A stretch of DNA of 64,000 bases, taken from positions 744,001 through 808,000 of the forward strand of contig JAPLFF010000007.1 in the NCBI GenBank assembly GCA_026390775.1. Reading direction: 5' to 3'. The notes below the pieces were generated by a model. That model was not told the DNA's origin. It did not search any database and saw nothing but the letters and a program-made list of their open reading frames with translations. Origin of the DNA: Ignavibacteriales bacterium (GTDB lineage: Bacteria > Bacteroidota > Ignavibacteria > Ignavibacteriales > Melioribacteraceae). Numbering within the stretch: the stretch's first letter is position 1; each line of letters starts with the position of its first letter. The translations under genes and the position numbers were made by a program. Positions 45,583 to 54,889 of the stretch are shown piece after piece.

Positions 45583-46644
45583 ATGATTAAAAAGATCAAA
45601 GAATATTTAGGAAGTGATGCTGATTCGTTTCTCAACTACAAAGCAAAATTTCCGAAAGAAAAATTACATCTGCCGGGTCCTGATTTTGTTGACAGAATCT
45701 TTTTCCCTTCGGATAGAAATAATAATGTTTTAAAAAATCTTCAATGGATGTATAACACCGGACGATTGAGCGGTACCGGTTATTTATCAATTCTTCCTGT
45801 AGATCAAGGTATTGAACATTCAGCAGGAGCTTCATTTGCTAAAAATCCGGATTACTTCGATCCGGAAAACATTGTTAAGCTGGCAATTGAAGGCGGGTGT
45901 AATGCTGTTGCTTCAACTCTTGGTGTTCTTGGAATGACGGCAAGAAAATATGCACACAAGATTCCTTTCATTGTTAAAATAAATCACAATGAACTTCTTA
46001 CATTTCCAAATAAGTTCGATCAAATTATGTTTGCCGGAGTTGAACAAGCTTACGATATGGGAGCGGCGGCAGTTGGTGCAACAATTTATTTTGGCTCTGA
46101 TGAAAGCGGTCGTCAAATCGTAGATGTCAGTGAAGCATTCCAATACGCACATGAACTTGGAATGGCAACAATTCTTTGGTGTTATCTTAGAAATCCTCAA
46201 TTCAAAAAAGATAAAGACTATCATGTTTCTGCGGATTTGACCGGACAGGCAAATCATCTTGGCGTAACAATCGAAGCTGATATTATTAAACAAAAACTTC
46301 CGGAAAATAACGGAGGATACACTGCACTTAATATGGGAAATTCTTCGTACGGAAAAATTGATAAACGCGTTTACTCGGAACTTACAACAGATCATCCTAT
46401 TGATCTGGCTCGCTATCAAGTGATGAACAATTATATGGGTCGTGCAGGTTTAATTAACAGCGGCGGTGCAAGCGGTGAAAACGATTTTGCCGAAGCAACA
46501 AAAACTGCAGTCATTAATAAACGTGCCGGCGGTATGGGATTGATCTGCGGACGTAAATCATTTCAGCGCCCATTGGCAGAAGGTGTAAAACTCCTTAACA
46601 CAATCCAAGATGTTTATTTGTGTAAAGAAGTAACTATTGCTTAA
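45583..46644 (+). CDS. fbaB: Class I fructose-bisphosphate aldolase (DhnA/FbaB type)
   Basis: Schiff-base fructose-1,6-bisphosphate aldolase of the archaeal/DhnA type, acting in glycolysis or gluconeogenesis. Motifs: [80 protein letters not shown] and, near the end, [14 protein letters not shown], the phosphate-binding loop. The 353 residues match the family. A terminator follows 23 bases after the stop. Confidence 0.93.
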   Translation: MIKKIKEYLGSDADSFLNYKAKFPKEKLHLPGPDFVDRIFFPSDRNNNVLKNLQWMYNTGRLSGTGYLSILPVDQGIEHSAGASFAKNPDYFDPENIVKLAIEGGCNAVASTLGVLGMTARKYAHKIPFIVKINHNELLTFPNKFDQIMFAGVEQAYDMGAAAVGATIYFGSDESGRQIVDVSEAFQYAHELGMATILWCYLRNPQFKKDKDYHVSADLTGQANHLGVTIEADIIKQKLPENNGGYTALNMGNSSYGKIDKRVYSELTTDHPIDLARYQVMNNYMGRAGLINSGGASGENDFAEATKTAVINKRAGGMGLICGRKSFQRPLAEGVKLLNTIQDVYLCKEVTIA

Positions 46645-46667
46645 ACGATAACATAATAAATTCAATT

Positions 46668-46698
46668 AGCCCCGATTCAATCGGGGCTTTTTGTTTTT
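46668..46698 (+). terminator. Rho-independent terminator
   Basis: Stem AGCCCCGA / TCGGGGCT (46668-46675 and 46681-46688), loop TTCAA, then TTTTTGTTTTT. It closes the aldolase transcript. Confidence 0.92.
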
Positions 46699-46803
46699 GC
46701 TCTTTAATTATAACTATTCTCTTCCCTAAACGACTAAATATCTGATGCTTGATTCAAGATAAAAATTCGAGTATAATTTGATCGGAGTTTATCTAAGAAG
46801 AAG

Positions 46804-47127
46804 ATGAAACGTATTAAATCCACATTGAAAATTGTTGAATGGGAAGCCGTACTTTGGTTTGCAGGGTTAGTGTTTCTACTAACTATCAATCCGTATCAAA
46901 TTCAGCAATTTTCGTTCTGTCCTTTTCATAATCTTGGAATAACATTTTGTCCCGGCTGCGGATTAGGCAGATCAATCTCGTTCTTTTATCATGGCGATTT
47001 TTTTCGTTCTCTTCAAACACATCCTCTCGGAATTATTGCATTCATACTTATCTCAATTCGCATTATAAAACTTTCACATAAAATGTATCACAACTATCAC
47101 AAAACTAAAGAGGTTATCTATGGCTAA
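46804..47127 (+). CDS. DUF2752 membrane protein
   Basis: A 107-residue membrane protein of the DUF2752 family. It has the diagnostic cysteine block FCPFHNLGITFCPGCGLGRSISFFYHGDFFRSLQTHPLG, between two hydrophobic helices (AVLWFAGLVFLLTI and IIAFILISIRIIKL). Function is not established. Its stop overlaps the next gene by eight bases; DUF2752 and TM2 genes are often found together. Confidence 0.87.
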   Translation: MKRIKSTLKIVEWEAVLWFAGLVFLLTINPYQIQQFSFCPFHNLGITFCPGCGLGRSISFFYHGDFFRSLQTHPLGIIAFILISIRIIKLSHKMYHNYHKTKEVIYG

Positions 47128-47470
47128 CGTTCTAGAAATGCTGCCTGAAATTATGGGCGAAGAACAAATGTACATATCCAGTTTAATTAAAAACATGGAT
47201 GACAAACAAGCACAACAGTTTGCCAATATTTATCGTGCACGAAGAAAAGATCCTCAAACAATTTTACTAGTAACCCTGGTTGGATTTCTTGGTATCTCCG
47301 GCATACAAAGATTTTTAACAGATCAGATTGGTATGGGAATTCTCTATTTACTTACCGGAGGTATCTGCATGATCGGGACAATAATTGATTTGGTGAATCA
47401 CAAAAAAATTGCTTTTGAGTATAATCAGAAGCAGGCAAATCAAATTGCAATGATGGCAAAGAATTTATAG
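47120..47470 (+). CDS. TM2-domain membrane protein
   Basis: A 116-residue protein with a cytoplasmic helix (ISSLIKNMDDKQAQQFANIYRARRKDPQ) and a C-terminal TM2 domain: two helices separated by a short turn with a DQIGMGILYLLTGG motif, the G-x-QRFLTDQ pattern preceding it. Function unknown. It overlaps the DUF2752 gene upstream and is followed by a strong terminator. Confidence 0.88.
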   Translation: MANVLEMLPEIMGEEQMYISSLIKNMDDKQAQQFANIYRARRKDPQTILLVTLVGFLGISGIQRFLTDQIGMGILYLLTGGICMIGTIIDLVNHKKIAFEYNQKQANQIAMMAKNL

Positions 47471-47481
47471 TATAGGAATAA

Positions 47482-47515
47482 AAAAGAGCGGCATAAAACA
47501 ACCGCTCTTTTCATT
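47482..47515. terminator. Bidirectional rho-independent terminator
   Basis: Stem AAAAGAGCGG / CCGCTCTTTT (47482-47491 and 47502-47511) around a ten-base loop. It lies between the convergent TM2 gene and the 47536-48471 gene and can act on both. Confidence 0.88.
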
Positions 47516-47535
47516 TTAAATCTTTTTAGTGTTAT

Positions 47536-48471
47536 TTAAAAAGTAACAGTTATACCAAATTTGATCGTTTCATAAGTTAACGGTGCTTCTGTTTCAAACG
47601 GCCAATTCATTCTATCTTTCTTCAATGTAAAGAATGCATAAGAAAGACCATTGTTCAAAAGAAAATCTACAATTGGCGTTGCATATGGCGAAGAATCACT
47701 TACTTCATCAATAAAATTACCCAAAAAATGCTTGGCACTTTCTTCTATCATCATACTTCCCAGATGTTTCCAAAATAAATGCCGCGGGAAAATAACAGCC
47801 GCTTCATAACTAACATTTAATGATACTGAAGAGAAAATATCAAACTTAATTCCTCCTTCATTCACTGTTCCAAATCTGAATTCTTGATGAAATCTGTTGA
47901 GAATTTCGGTGTCGTTAACAGCATCATCCAAACTCATTGGCGGATTTGTCAGCAAATAAAATTTCGCGGGGTAATCAATCATATCGAGGCGGGACCAAAC
48001 AAAACCGCTACTGTTATACGGCATGATTGAAAAATTATTAAGTTTATAAGCATATCCTTCTCTTTTAGCAAAACCAAATCTCCATAAATCGGATTTCATT
48101 TCGCCAATTGCCGTCGAAGAAGATTTCAAATCCGCACTGAACTTAGATCCAAAAAGATATTTCTCGCTGAATTGAATAATATCTTCAGTATAGTATGTTG
48201 AACGTGAAGCATAACCGAGTTTTAATTCCAGAGATCCGTTATCGGCAAAATTGCTTTTAAGTTTTTTGTTATCAGCTTTTCCAAATCCGTAATTAATTTC
48301 TATAAATGGTCTGCCATGAAATTCCCAGTGGAACCATTCGTAATCTTTCCAGTTTAACCACTTTTCATCATTCCATTTTTCATCGGTCGAATCTTTTCCG
48401 TTCTGAGCGAACAAATTCATATTTGTTAATAGAACAATTACTGCAGAAAGTAATAATATTTTACGAATCAT
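47536..48471 (-). CDS. Predicted outer-membrane or periplasmic protein, unknown
   Basis: A 311-residue protein with a signal peptide (cleavage near NLFAQ, about residue 23). The mature N-terminus is tryptophan-rich (EKWNDEKWLNWKDYEWFHWEFHG), followed by aromatic and glycine alternation (IEINYGFGKADN, LELKLGYASRSTYYTE) that suggests a beta-barrel, and a C-terminal TIKFGITVTF strand. I do not recognise the family. It is about 100 bases downstream of the lone receiver gene on the same strand and might be co-transcribed with it. Confidence 0.7.
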   Translation of the reverse strand: MIRKILLLSAVIVLLTNMNLFAQNGKDSTDEKWNDEKWLNWKDYEWFHWEFHGRPFIEINYGFGKADNKKLKSNFADNGSLELKLGYASRSTYYTEDIIQFSEKYLFGSKFSADLKSSSTAIGEMKSDLWRFGFAKREGYAYKLNNFSIMPYNSSGFVWSRLDMIDYPAKFYLLTNPPMSLDDAVNDTEILNRFHQEFRFGTVNEGGIKFDIFSSVSLNVSYEAAVIFPRHLFWKHLGSMMIEESAKHFLGNFIDEVSDSSPYATPIVDFLLNNGLSYAFFTLKKDRMNWPFETEAPLTYETIKFGITVTF

Positions 48472-48569
48472 ATTAACTCCCTCCTATCGGTTTTTTAGCT
48501 TTAGACGAATTCTATTAAGAATTGTTACACATCATTTTCAAAAAAAATAGAATTAATGTGAGTAGCTTA

Positions 48570-48968
48570 TCAAGCTATAATGATACCGGTTTTTTGTTTA
48601 AGTGCGGTTAGGAGATTTTCCATCAGAAAATTTCCCTGAGCAGGTTTAGTTATAAATATATCAACCCCGGCTTCATAAGCATTATCTCTATCCTTTTGAA
48701 ATGCATGTGCGGAAAGACCAACGATAGGCATATTTTTGTATTTTTCTTGAGAGCGAAGTTCTTTTGTGAGTTGAAGACCGTCTTTTGCCCCGCGAAGTGA
48801 TATATCCATCAAGATTATATCATATTTGTTTTCATTAAGTTTTTCATAAAATGATTCTGCTGAATCACAAACATCCAAATCAAAATTTCTTTTAAGAAAA
48901 ATGCGGAGAAATTTTTGATTTTCTAAATCATCTTCTACAACAAGAAGTCTGGGTTTCTTTTTATCCAA
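48570..48968 (-). CDS. Stand-alone response-regulator receiver (paralogue)
   Basis: Single receiver domain, 132 residues. Acidic pocket in LLVVEDDLENQKF, phospho-acceptor Asp in IILMDISLRGAKDG, conserved Lys in IFITKPAQG. It is a clear paralogue of the receiver at 18688-19125, down to the LENQKFLRIFLKR and SAHAF-x-KDR blocks. No kinase is next to it, so it may be served by the kinase at 17411-18700 or by another outside the window. Confidence 0.9.
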   Translation of the reverse strand: MDKKKPRLLVVEDDLENQKFLRIFLKRNFDLDVCDSAESFYEKLNENKYDIILMDISLRGAKDGLQLTKELRSQEKYKNMPIVGLSAHAFQKDRDNAYEAGVDIFITKPAQGNFLMENLLTALKQKTGIIIA

Positions 48969-49055
48969 ATAATTTACCCTTTTTCCGTATTCAAATTTAA
49001 CTTCAAGAATAAAATAAGTATTTAAATAATCATAAGAAATACTAACTACTTGGAC

Positions 49056-52000
49056 TTAATACTCATCCCAACTTTTTGCTTCTAGATTTAACGGATCTTT
49101 GTTTGTTAATGCTTCTGCCAGACGCATTGCAAGCTGGCGATTTGTAATTAACGGAATTTTATAATCTACGGCGGTACGGCGAATGATGTAATCGTTGGTT
49201 AGTTCTTCTTCCTGGAAATTTTTAGGAATGTTTATCACAAGATCAATCTTACCAGACTTAATATAATCAGCTGCATTCGGAGTTTTACTGCTTAGAGGCC
49301 ATTCCAAAGTTTCTACGGGAATTCCGTTTGCATTCATAAACTTAGACGTTCCTTGTGTTCCATAAAATTTTATTCCAAGTTTTACCAGCTGTCTGGTTGG
49401 TTCTAGTAATTCTGATTTTGAAACAATCGAACCTGATGATATTAAAATTGATTTGATCGGAAATTTATATCCGACAGATGTAAGAGCTTTTAAAAATGCC
49501 TCATCAAAATCCTGACCCAGACATGCAACCTCTCCGGTTGATGCCATTTCAACTCCTGTTGTAGGATCAGCTCCTTCAAGACGTGTAAATGAAAACTCCG
49601 GCGCTTTTACTCCGACATAATCGTAAGTCAAAGTTTGATCATCCCACTTCTCAACTTTCTTACCTATAATAACTTTGGAAGCGATTTCTATAAAATTTTT
49701 CTTGAGTGTCTTAGATACAAAAGGAAAACTTCTCGATGCACGCAAATTACATTCTATAACTTTTACACGATTATCTTTTGCGATAAACTGAATATTGAAA
49801 GGACCATTGATATTTAATTTCTTGGCAATATCTGAAGAGATCTGTTTAATCTGCCGCATAGTTTCAAGATAGGTTCGTTGCGCCGGCAAAACCAATGTAG
49901 CATCGCCGGAATGTACTCCGGCATTCTCAACATGTTCAGAGATCGCAGAGCAAACAATTTTTCCGTTTTGTGCAACCGCATCAAATTCTAATTCTTTTGC
50001 ATTAACTAAAAATTTTGAAATCACTACCGGATGTTCCGGAGAGACATCAACCGCTTTTTGTAGGAACCCAGTTAATTCAAAATCGCCGGTTGCTATTGCC
50101 ATTGCAGCGCCGCTTAATACATAAGAAGGACGAACTAAAACCGGATAGCCGACTTTGTTAGCAAATTGTAACGCATCTTCCAAAGTACTTAGCTTACTCC
50201 ACACAGGTTGTTCTATTTCAAGTTCATCAAGCATAGCTGAAAAGATACTTCTGTTCTCCGCTGCATCAATTGATTCAGGTGAAGTGCCGAGAATTTTTAC
50301 ACCTATCTTATGAAGTTTGAGTGCGAGGTTATTCGGAGTTTGTCCGCCCATAGAAACAACAACTCCAAGCGGTTTTAATACATCATAAATTTCCCAAATT
50401 GTTTCGGTTGTTAGTTCCTCGAAGAACAAAGCATCAAACTCATCGTAATCAGTACTTACAGTTTCCGGATTACAATTTATCATTACAGTTTTGTAACCCA
50501 TCTCGCGTAATGTTTTCCCGGTAATCACACAACACCAATCAAATTCTACCGAGCTGCCAATTCTGTACGGACCTGATCCTAAAATGAAAACACTTTTCTT
50601 TAATTTAAACTCGAAATCATGAATAGAACAATTGTATGTGAGATATAAATAATTTGTCTTTGCAGGATATTCTGCAGCAAGTGTATCTATATGCTGGATG
50701 AACGGATGAATATTATTTTTCTTTCTTAGCAAATAAATATCATGTGCATCTTTTCCAATTACGTTTGCAATTTGACGGTCGGAAAAACCATGCTGCTTTG
50801 CTTCTATCAGAAGTTCTGTAGATAATTTTCCTTTTGTTACTGAAATCTTTTTTTCTATATCAACAATGTTTTGAATTTTATAAAGGAACCATTTATTAAT
50901 ATGAGTTAGCGAATGAACCCAGTCAATGGAGTATCCTTGTTTCAAAGCTTGAACAACAGCAAACATTCTTTCTTCGGTTGGATTGCGCAGTGCTTCTTCT
51001 AATTCTTCAAACTCGACTTTTGTTCTGCTTGCGGTTAATCCTTCAACACCAATATCCAGCATACGCATTGCTTTCTGAATCGCTTCTTCAAATTTTCTTC
51101 CGATCGCCATCACTTCGCCGACAGATTTCATTGAGGAACCGAGGTTACGTTTTACGAGACGGAACTTTTTCAAATCCCAGCGAGGAACTTTTATGACTAT
51201 ATAATCAAGTGCAGGTTCGAAAAATGCTTTAGTCGTTTTTGTGATTGAGTTTGGTAATTCGTGCAAACCAAAACCAAGAGCAAGTTTTGCGGCAACAAAT
51301 GCAAGAGGATAACCGGTTGCCTTCGATGCAAGCGCAGAACTTCTTGAAAGACGCGCATTAACTTCTATTACTCTATAATCTTGAGAGTTTGGATCAAGTG
51401 CATATTGAATATTGCATTCACCGACAATTCGAAGATGGCGGATAGTTTTAATTGCAATTTCCCTCAGCATATGAAATTCGTTGTTGGTAAGTGTTTGGCT
51501 GGGTGCAACTACAATACTTTCTCCAGTATGAATTCCCATCGGATCAATATTTTCCATATTGCAGACTGTGATACAATTATCATATCTGTCGCGGACAACT
51601 TCATATTCAATCTCTTTCCATCCTTCAAGATATTCTTCAACTAAAATTTGAGAAGAATAAGAGAGCGCTTTTGCTGCAAGCTTTTTAACTTCATTTTGAT
51701 TTCTGCAAACTCCTGAACCTAATCCCCCGAGTGCATAAGCAATTCTAATAATAACCGGATAACCAATTTTTTTTGCAAACTCAATGGCTTTATCAACGCT
51801 TGTTACAGCTTTACTCTGCGGAAATTTTATGTTTATTTCTGAAAGCTTATTACAGAACAACTGTCTGTCTTCAGTATTTTCAATCGCATCAATTTGGGTT
51901 CCCAAAACTTGTATTTTATATTTTTTTAGCACCCCTTCTCTATGAAGAGCCAATCCGCAGTTCAAAGCAGTTTGTCCGCCGAATCCAAGTATAATTCCAT

Positions 52001-52244
52001 CAGGTTTTTCTTTAGCAATAACTTTTTCAACATAGTTAGTGTTGATTGGAAGTAGGTAAACTTTATCGGCGAGGTAGTCTGATGTTTGGATTGTCGCAAT
52101 GTTGGGATTAATTAAAATTGTATAAAGTCCTTCTTCTTTAAGAGCTTTTATTGCCTGGGAGCCTGAATAATCAAACTCGCCGGCTTCACCAATCTTTAGT
52201 GCTGAACTACCGATGATCAAAACTTTTTTAATTTTATGTTTCAC
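49056..52244 (-). CDS. carB: Carbamoyl-phosphate synthase large subunit
   Basis: Makes carbamoyl phosphate for arginine and pyrimidine synthesis from ammonia delivered by CarA, bicarbonate and two ATP. The two homologous ATP-grasp halves start with IGSSALKIGEAGEFDYSGSQAIKAL and LGSGPYRIGSSVEFDWCCVITGKTL. VNARLSRSSALASKATGYPLA and ECNLRASRSFPFVSKT are the corresponding catalytic ends. The C-terminal MGS-like allosteric domain (SGSIVSKSELLEPTRQLVKLG) is present. At 1062 residues it is full-length. It overlaps the carA stop by four bases. Confidence 0.97.
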   Translation of the reverse strand: MKHKIKKVLIIGSSALKIGEAGEFDYSGSQAIKALKEEGLYTILINPNIATIQTSDYLADKVYLLPINTNYVEKVIAKEKPDGIILGFGGQTALNCGLALHREGVLKKYKIQVLGTQIDAIENTEDRQLFCNKLSEINIKFPQSKAVTSVDKAIEFAKKIGYPVIIRIAYALGGLGSGVCRNQNEVKKLAAKALSYSSQILVEEYLEGWKEIEYEVVRDRYDNCITVCNMENIDPMGIHTGESIVVAPSQTLTNNEFHMLREIAIKTIRHLRIVGECNIQYALDPNSQDYRVIEVNARLSRSSALASKATGYPLAFVAAKLALGFGLHELPNSITKTTKAFFEPALDYIVIKVPRWDLKKFRLVKRNLGSSMKSVGEVMAIGRKFEEAIQKAMRMLDIGVEGLTASRTKVEFEELEEALRNPTEERMFAVVQALKQGYSIDWVHSLTHINKWFLYKIQNIVDIEKKISVTKGKLSTELLIEAKQHGFSDRQIANVIGKDAHDIYLLRKKNNIHPFIQHIDTLAAEYPAKTNYLYLTYNCSIHDFEFKLKKSVFILGSGPYRIGSSVEFDWCCVITGKTLREMGYKTVMINCNPETVSTDYDEFDALFFEELTTETIWEIYDVLKPLGVVVSMGGQTPNNLALKLHKIGVKILGTSPESIDAAENRSIFSAMLDELEIEQPVWSKLSTLEDALQFANKVGYPVLVRPSYVLSGAAMAIATGDFELTGFLQKAVDVSPEHPVVISKFLVNAKELEFDAVAQNGKIVCSAISEHVENAGVHSGDATLVLPAQRTYLETMRQIKQISSDIAKKLNINGPFNIQFIAKDNRVKVIECNLRASRSFPFVSKTLKKNFIEIASKVIIGKKVEKWDDQTLTYDYVGVKAPEFSFTRLEGADPTTGVEMASTGEVACLGQDFDEAFLKALTSVGYKFPIKSILISSGSIVSKSELLEPTRQLVKLGIKFYGTQGTSKFMNANGIPVETLEWPLSSKTPNAADYIKSGKIDLVINIPKNFQEEELTNDYIIRRTAVDYKIPLITNRQLAMRLAEALTNKDPLNLEAKSWDEY

Positions 52245-53317
52245 TTCACATCCTTCAAGAATTCATCAAAAATAAATGCGGTGTCTGCTGGTCCGGGTGA
52301 TGCTTCTGGATGAAATTGAACACTTCGGAAAGGAAGTTTTTCATGACGAACACCTTCATTTGAATAATCATTTAAATTTTCGAACCAGGGCTGCCATCCA
52401 CGCGGTAATGATTTTGTATCAACGGCAAAACTGTGATTCTGCGAAGTAACATAGCACTTGTTCGAATCTACTTGCTTTACCGGCTGGTTTTGGCTGCGAT
52501 GACCATATTTTAATTTATAAGTTTTTGCGCCAGCAGCAAGAGAAAGTATCTGATGACCCAAGCAGATACCTAATGTGGGAATTTGTTTTTGAATAAGTTT
52601 TTTTGCCGAAGCAACAAGTTGTTTGTACACAACTGGGTTTCCGGGACCATTGGAAATTACAGCCCCATCAAAATCTTCTTTGTCTATATCATAATTATAC
52701 GGAACACGAAGAACGGTTACTTTTCTTTGAATCAGATTTGAAAAAATACTTTTCTTGCAGCCGCAATCAATCAATAAAATTCTTTTCTTACCATTTCCAA
52801 ATTTCTCTGCTTTATTAACAGTTACTTTTGAAATTAGATCTTCTACATCCGGATTGTAGTATTTAATTTTTTCTTTCCCGATTTCAATTTTACCAAGCAT
52901 CGTTCCCCGTTCTCTCAAAATTTTTGTCAGGCGGCGTGTATCAATTCCGTAAAGTCCGGGAATCTTGAAGCGCTTAAACCATTGATCAAGACTTTCAACC
53001 GCATTCCAATGATTAAATGATTTTGATTCTTCTGAGACAATTAAAGCTTGCACTTGAATTCGATCGGATTCAAAATTTTCCGGTATTCCCTCATTCATTG
53101 ATGGAATGCCATAATTGCCAATAAGCGGATAAGTCATTACAAGAATTTGTCCTTTGTAAGACGGATCGGTCAATGTTTCGGGGTATCCGACCATACCTGT
53201 ATTAAAAACAACTTCTCCTGCTATAGATTTATGATAACCGAAAAGTTTTCCTTCAAAAATATTTCCATCTTCTAATATTAATTTTGTTGTTTGAGCGTGT
53301 GCAGTTTTCTTGTTCAA
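52241..53317 (-). CDS. carA: Carbamoyl-phosphate synthase small subunit
   Basis: Glutamine amidotransferase subunit of carbamoyl-phosphate synthase. The N-terminal half begins LILEDGNIFEGKLFGYHKSIAGEVVFNTGMVGYPETLTDPSY. The class I GATase half has the nucleophile in LGICLGHQILSLAAGA and the His/Glu pair in VQFHPEASPGP. The 358 residues are normal. It is first in the carAB unit and overlaps carB. The long upstream region (53318 onward) should hold its promoter. Confidence 0.96.
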   Translation of the reverse strand: MNKKTAHAQTTKLILEDGNIFEGKLFGYHKSIAGEVVFNTGMVGYPETLTDPSYKGQILVMTYPLIGNYGIPSMNEGIPENFESDRIQVQALIVSEESKSFNHWNAVESLDQWFKRFKIPGLYGIDTRRLTKILRERGTMLGKIEIGKEKIKYYNPDVEDLISKVTVNKAEKFGNGKKRILLIDCGCKKSIFSNLIQRKVTVLRVPYNYDIDKEDFDGAVISNGPGNPVVYKQLVASAKKLIQKQIPTLGICLGHQILSLAAGAKTYKLKYGHRSQNQPVKQVDSNKCYVTSQNHSFAVDTKSLPRGWQPWFENLNDYSNEGVRHEKLPFRSVQFHPEASPGPADTAFIFDEFLKDVK

Positions 53318-53806
53318 CCTCTTTTCGGACTCCTAATAATTTTTTTGATTGCGTGAAGGGAGGAAAAAATTCAAAATTGATTGCACGAAGGTAAAAAAAT
53401 TATTTGTGCGCACAAAATTTTTTTCGGCTAAACGGCAATCTTGCAGTATTCTATGCCAGATATCTACATTGAATATAAAACTTTACTATCCTAAGTCTGG
53501 CAGTAAATATCCTGGATTCTGAATGGTTATTTATACAATCAACCGCCATCTGCCATCGCAAAGTAATAATCTGTTAACTATGCCGATCGAGGCAACTTAT
53601 ATTAAATCGTTCGGATATCTGCCTAATTAATTCATTTCTATGAGTTTGAAAGATCAATACTCTCAAACTCATTGTTTAAATTTTGATTTATATTTCTTTA
53701 ACTCTTTCCTAAAATATTTCAGATAGGAATAACTTTTTATTCGTAAGTCAAGTGATGCGGAACTAAAATATTCCAATTGATGTTTAATTTTTTATGGATA
53801 TCAATT
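53318..53806. other. Long intergenic region upstream of carA
   Basis: About 490 bases with no credible reading frame on either strand. Contents seen: a 14-base palindrome at 53403-53416, a 10-base hairpin ATGAGTTTGA / TCAAACTCAT (53640-53649 and 53663-53672) without a good T-tract, and plus-strand sequence leading into a structured leader at 53807. No tRNA, SRP, RNase P or tmRNA signature was recognised. Confidence 0.5.
53403..53416. promoter_or_regulatory. 14-base perfect palindrome upstream of carA
   Basis: TTTGTGCGCACAAA, 86-99 bases upstream of the carA start, in the position of a promoter-proximal operator. Its GC-rich core stands out in an AT-rich region. Regulator unknown; it may be chance. 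Confidence 0.35.
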
Positions 53807-53885
53807 CGTGTAGAGAATCGGTCGGCTGGCAACTCTCTATACGTATTAATGCAAAAGGGAGCGTATTATCGTTCCCTTTTGTAAT
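53807..53885 (+). ncRNA. Candidate structured leader or sRNA ending in a terminator
   Basis: Two hairpins in a row. First: CGTGTAGAGA / TCTCTATACG (53807-53816 and 53834-53843; one G-U pair), with a 17-base loop ATCGGTCGGCTGGCAAC. Second: AAAAGGGAGCG / CGTTCCCTTTT (53853-53863 and 53870-53880), loop TATTAT, whose 3' arm ends in a T-run: a terminator-like element 30 bases before rlpA. The layout suits an attenuator upstream of rlpA or the 3' end of a small RNA. No known riboswitch class was recognised. Confidence 0.45.
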
Positions 53886-53910
53886 TTTAAACCGAACAAA
53901 AAAAAGTCTA

Positions 53911-54381
53911 ATGAATAGAAGATTAACTTACATTGCAATTATCTTAATTATTTTTATTGTATTAACAGCTTGCGGATCAGCTCCGCGCTTTACATCAAGA
54001 GAATCCCGATTTGAGAAAAGAACACCACCTCCAACTGAAAATTTAGAGCGATATAAAAATGTCGAGCCGCTTGAAACCGTTACTGGAGTTGCCTCCTATT
54101 ATGCAGATCAATACGATGGGAAGATTACTTATGGCGGTGAGGTTTATGATATGTATGGTTTGAGTGCAGCTCATCCTTCATATCAGATGGGAACGGTTAT
54201 TCGTGTTACAAATCTTTATAATGATAAAAGTGTAATTATTCGGGTAAATGATAAAATGCCATTCCGTCCGGATCGAATTATTGATCTTTCACTTGGATGC
54301 GCTCAGGAACTGGATATGGTTAATGTTGGAATTCAAGAAGTTAAAGTGGAGGTTCTTGAGTGGGGTAAAGGAAAAAAGTAA
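53911..54381 (+). CDS. rlpA: RlpA-like lipoprotein (septal-ring DPBB domain)
   Basis: Lipoprotein with a double-psi beta-barrel of the RlpA family, which in some bacteria cleaves denuded peptidoglycan at the septum. The signal peptide ends in lipobox VLTAC (Cys21). The DPBB domain has TGVASYYADQYDGKITYGGEVYDMYGLSAAHPSYQMGTVIRVTNL and RPDRIIDLSLGCAQELDM. There is no SPOR domain. The ATG 53911 is chosen because it starts the signal peptide directly (MNRRLTYIAI); upstream codons in this frame run through the leader hairpins. 156 residues. Confidence 0.88.
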   Translation: MNRRLTYIAIILIIFIVLTACGSAPRFTSRESRFEKRTPPPTENLERYKNVEPLETVTGVASYYADQYDGKITYGGEVYDMYGLSAAHPSYQMGTVIRVTNLYNDKSVIIRVNDKMPFRPDRIIDLSLGCAQELDMVNVGIQEVKVEVLEWGKGKK

Positions 54382-54442
54382 AAGTAACTGAATCCAAGGA
54401 TGAATCATCTCATCTAATATGATATAATCAGAATTGTTTATA

Positions 54443-54640
54443 ATGAAGCTAAAAAAAATGTTGCCTGTTCTTGCCGGAGCCAGTTTAGGTTTTGCTTATT
54501 ATTATTTTATCGGCTGCAGAACAGGATCTTGTCCAATTACAGGAAGCCATTACATTTCCACATTATACGGTGCACTGATCGGTTTGGTCTGGACTATTTC
54601 AACTAAAAAGAAAAACACAGATGATAACAAAAGAAATTGA
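54443..54640 (+). CDS. DUF6132-like small membrane protein
   Basis: A 65-residue membrane protein with two helices, VLAGASLGFAYYYFIGC and TLYGALIGLVWTIS, linked by CRTGSCPITGS. This Cys-rich CRTGSCPI link is what I recall of the DUF6132/YtxH-like small family. It starts at ATG 54443 (a TTG three codons upstream is less likely). Its end overlaps the DUF1858 gene by 20 bases, so the two are coupled. Confidence 0.75.
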   Translation: MKLKKMLPVLAGASLGFAYYYFIGCRTGSCPITGSHYISTLYGALIGLVWTISTKKKNTDDNKRN

Positions 54641-54833
54641 AATAGAAGATCTTATAAAAGAAATTCCAAAAGCGGTAACTTATTTGATGGAAAAAGGTAT
54701 AAGATGTTTGAGGTGCGGTGAACCAATTTGGAGTACGCTTGAAACCGCAGCGAAAGAAAAAGGGTTTAATGATTTAGAAATAGAATCATTTGTAAATGAT
54801 TTGAACAACCTTAAAAATGAAAAGACTAACTAA
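54621..54833 (+). CDS. DUF1858-domain protein
   Basis: A 70-residue cytoplasmic protein with a DUF1858 (ScdA_N-like) domain: IEDLIKEIPKAVTYLMEKGIRCLRCGEPIWSTLETAAKEKGF. The conserved Cys-x2-Cys (CLRC) is in the middle. Related proteins contribute to Fe-S or sulfur chemistry (for example, as N-terminal domains of iron-sulfur repair proteins). It overlaps the DUF6132 gene and is followed 56 bases later by a TlpA oxidoreductase, so a thiol or redox unit is likely. Confidence 0.83.
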   Translation: MITKEIEIEDLIKEIPKAVTYLMEKGIRCLRCGEPIWSTLETAAKEKGFNDLEIESFVNDLNNLKNEKTN

Positions 54834-54889
54834 TTTTTTCCAATGAGAATAAATTCTTATTTTATTAACAGATTAATTCAGAGGATATA

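Noticed and set aside
45913-46419. 168-codon open frame on the minus strand
   Set aside because: Fully inside the class I aldolase gene; Cys- and Ile-rich antisense composition with no motif.
53318-53910. tRNA, SRP RNA, RNase P RNA or tmRNA in the long gap
   Set aside because: None of the conserved sequence blocks of these RNAs was found; only hairpins and a terminator-like element.
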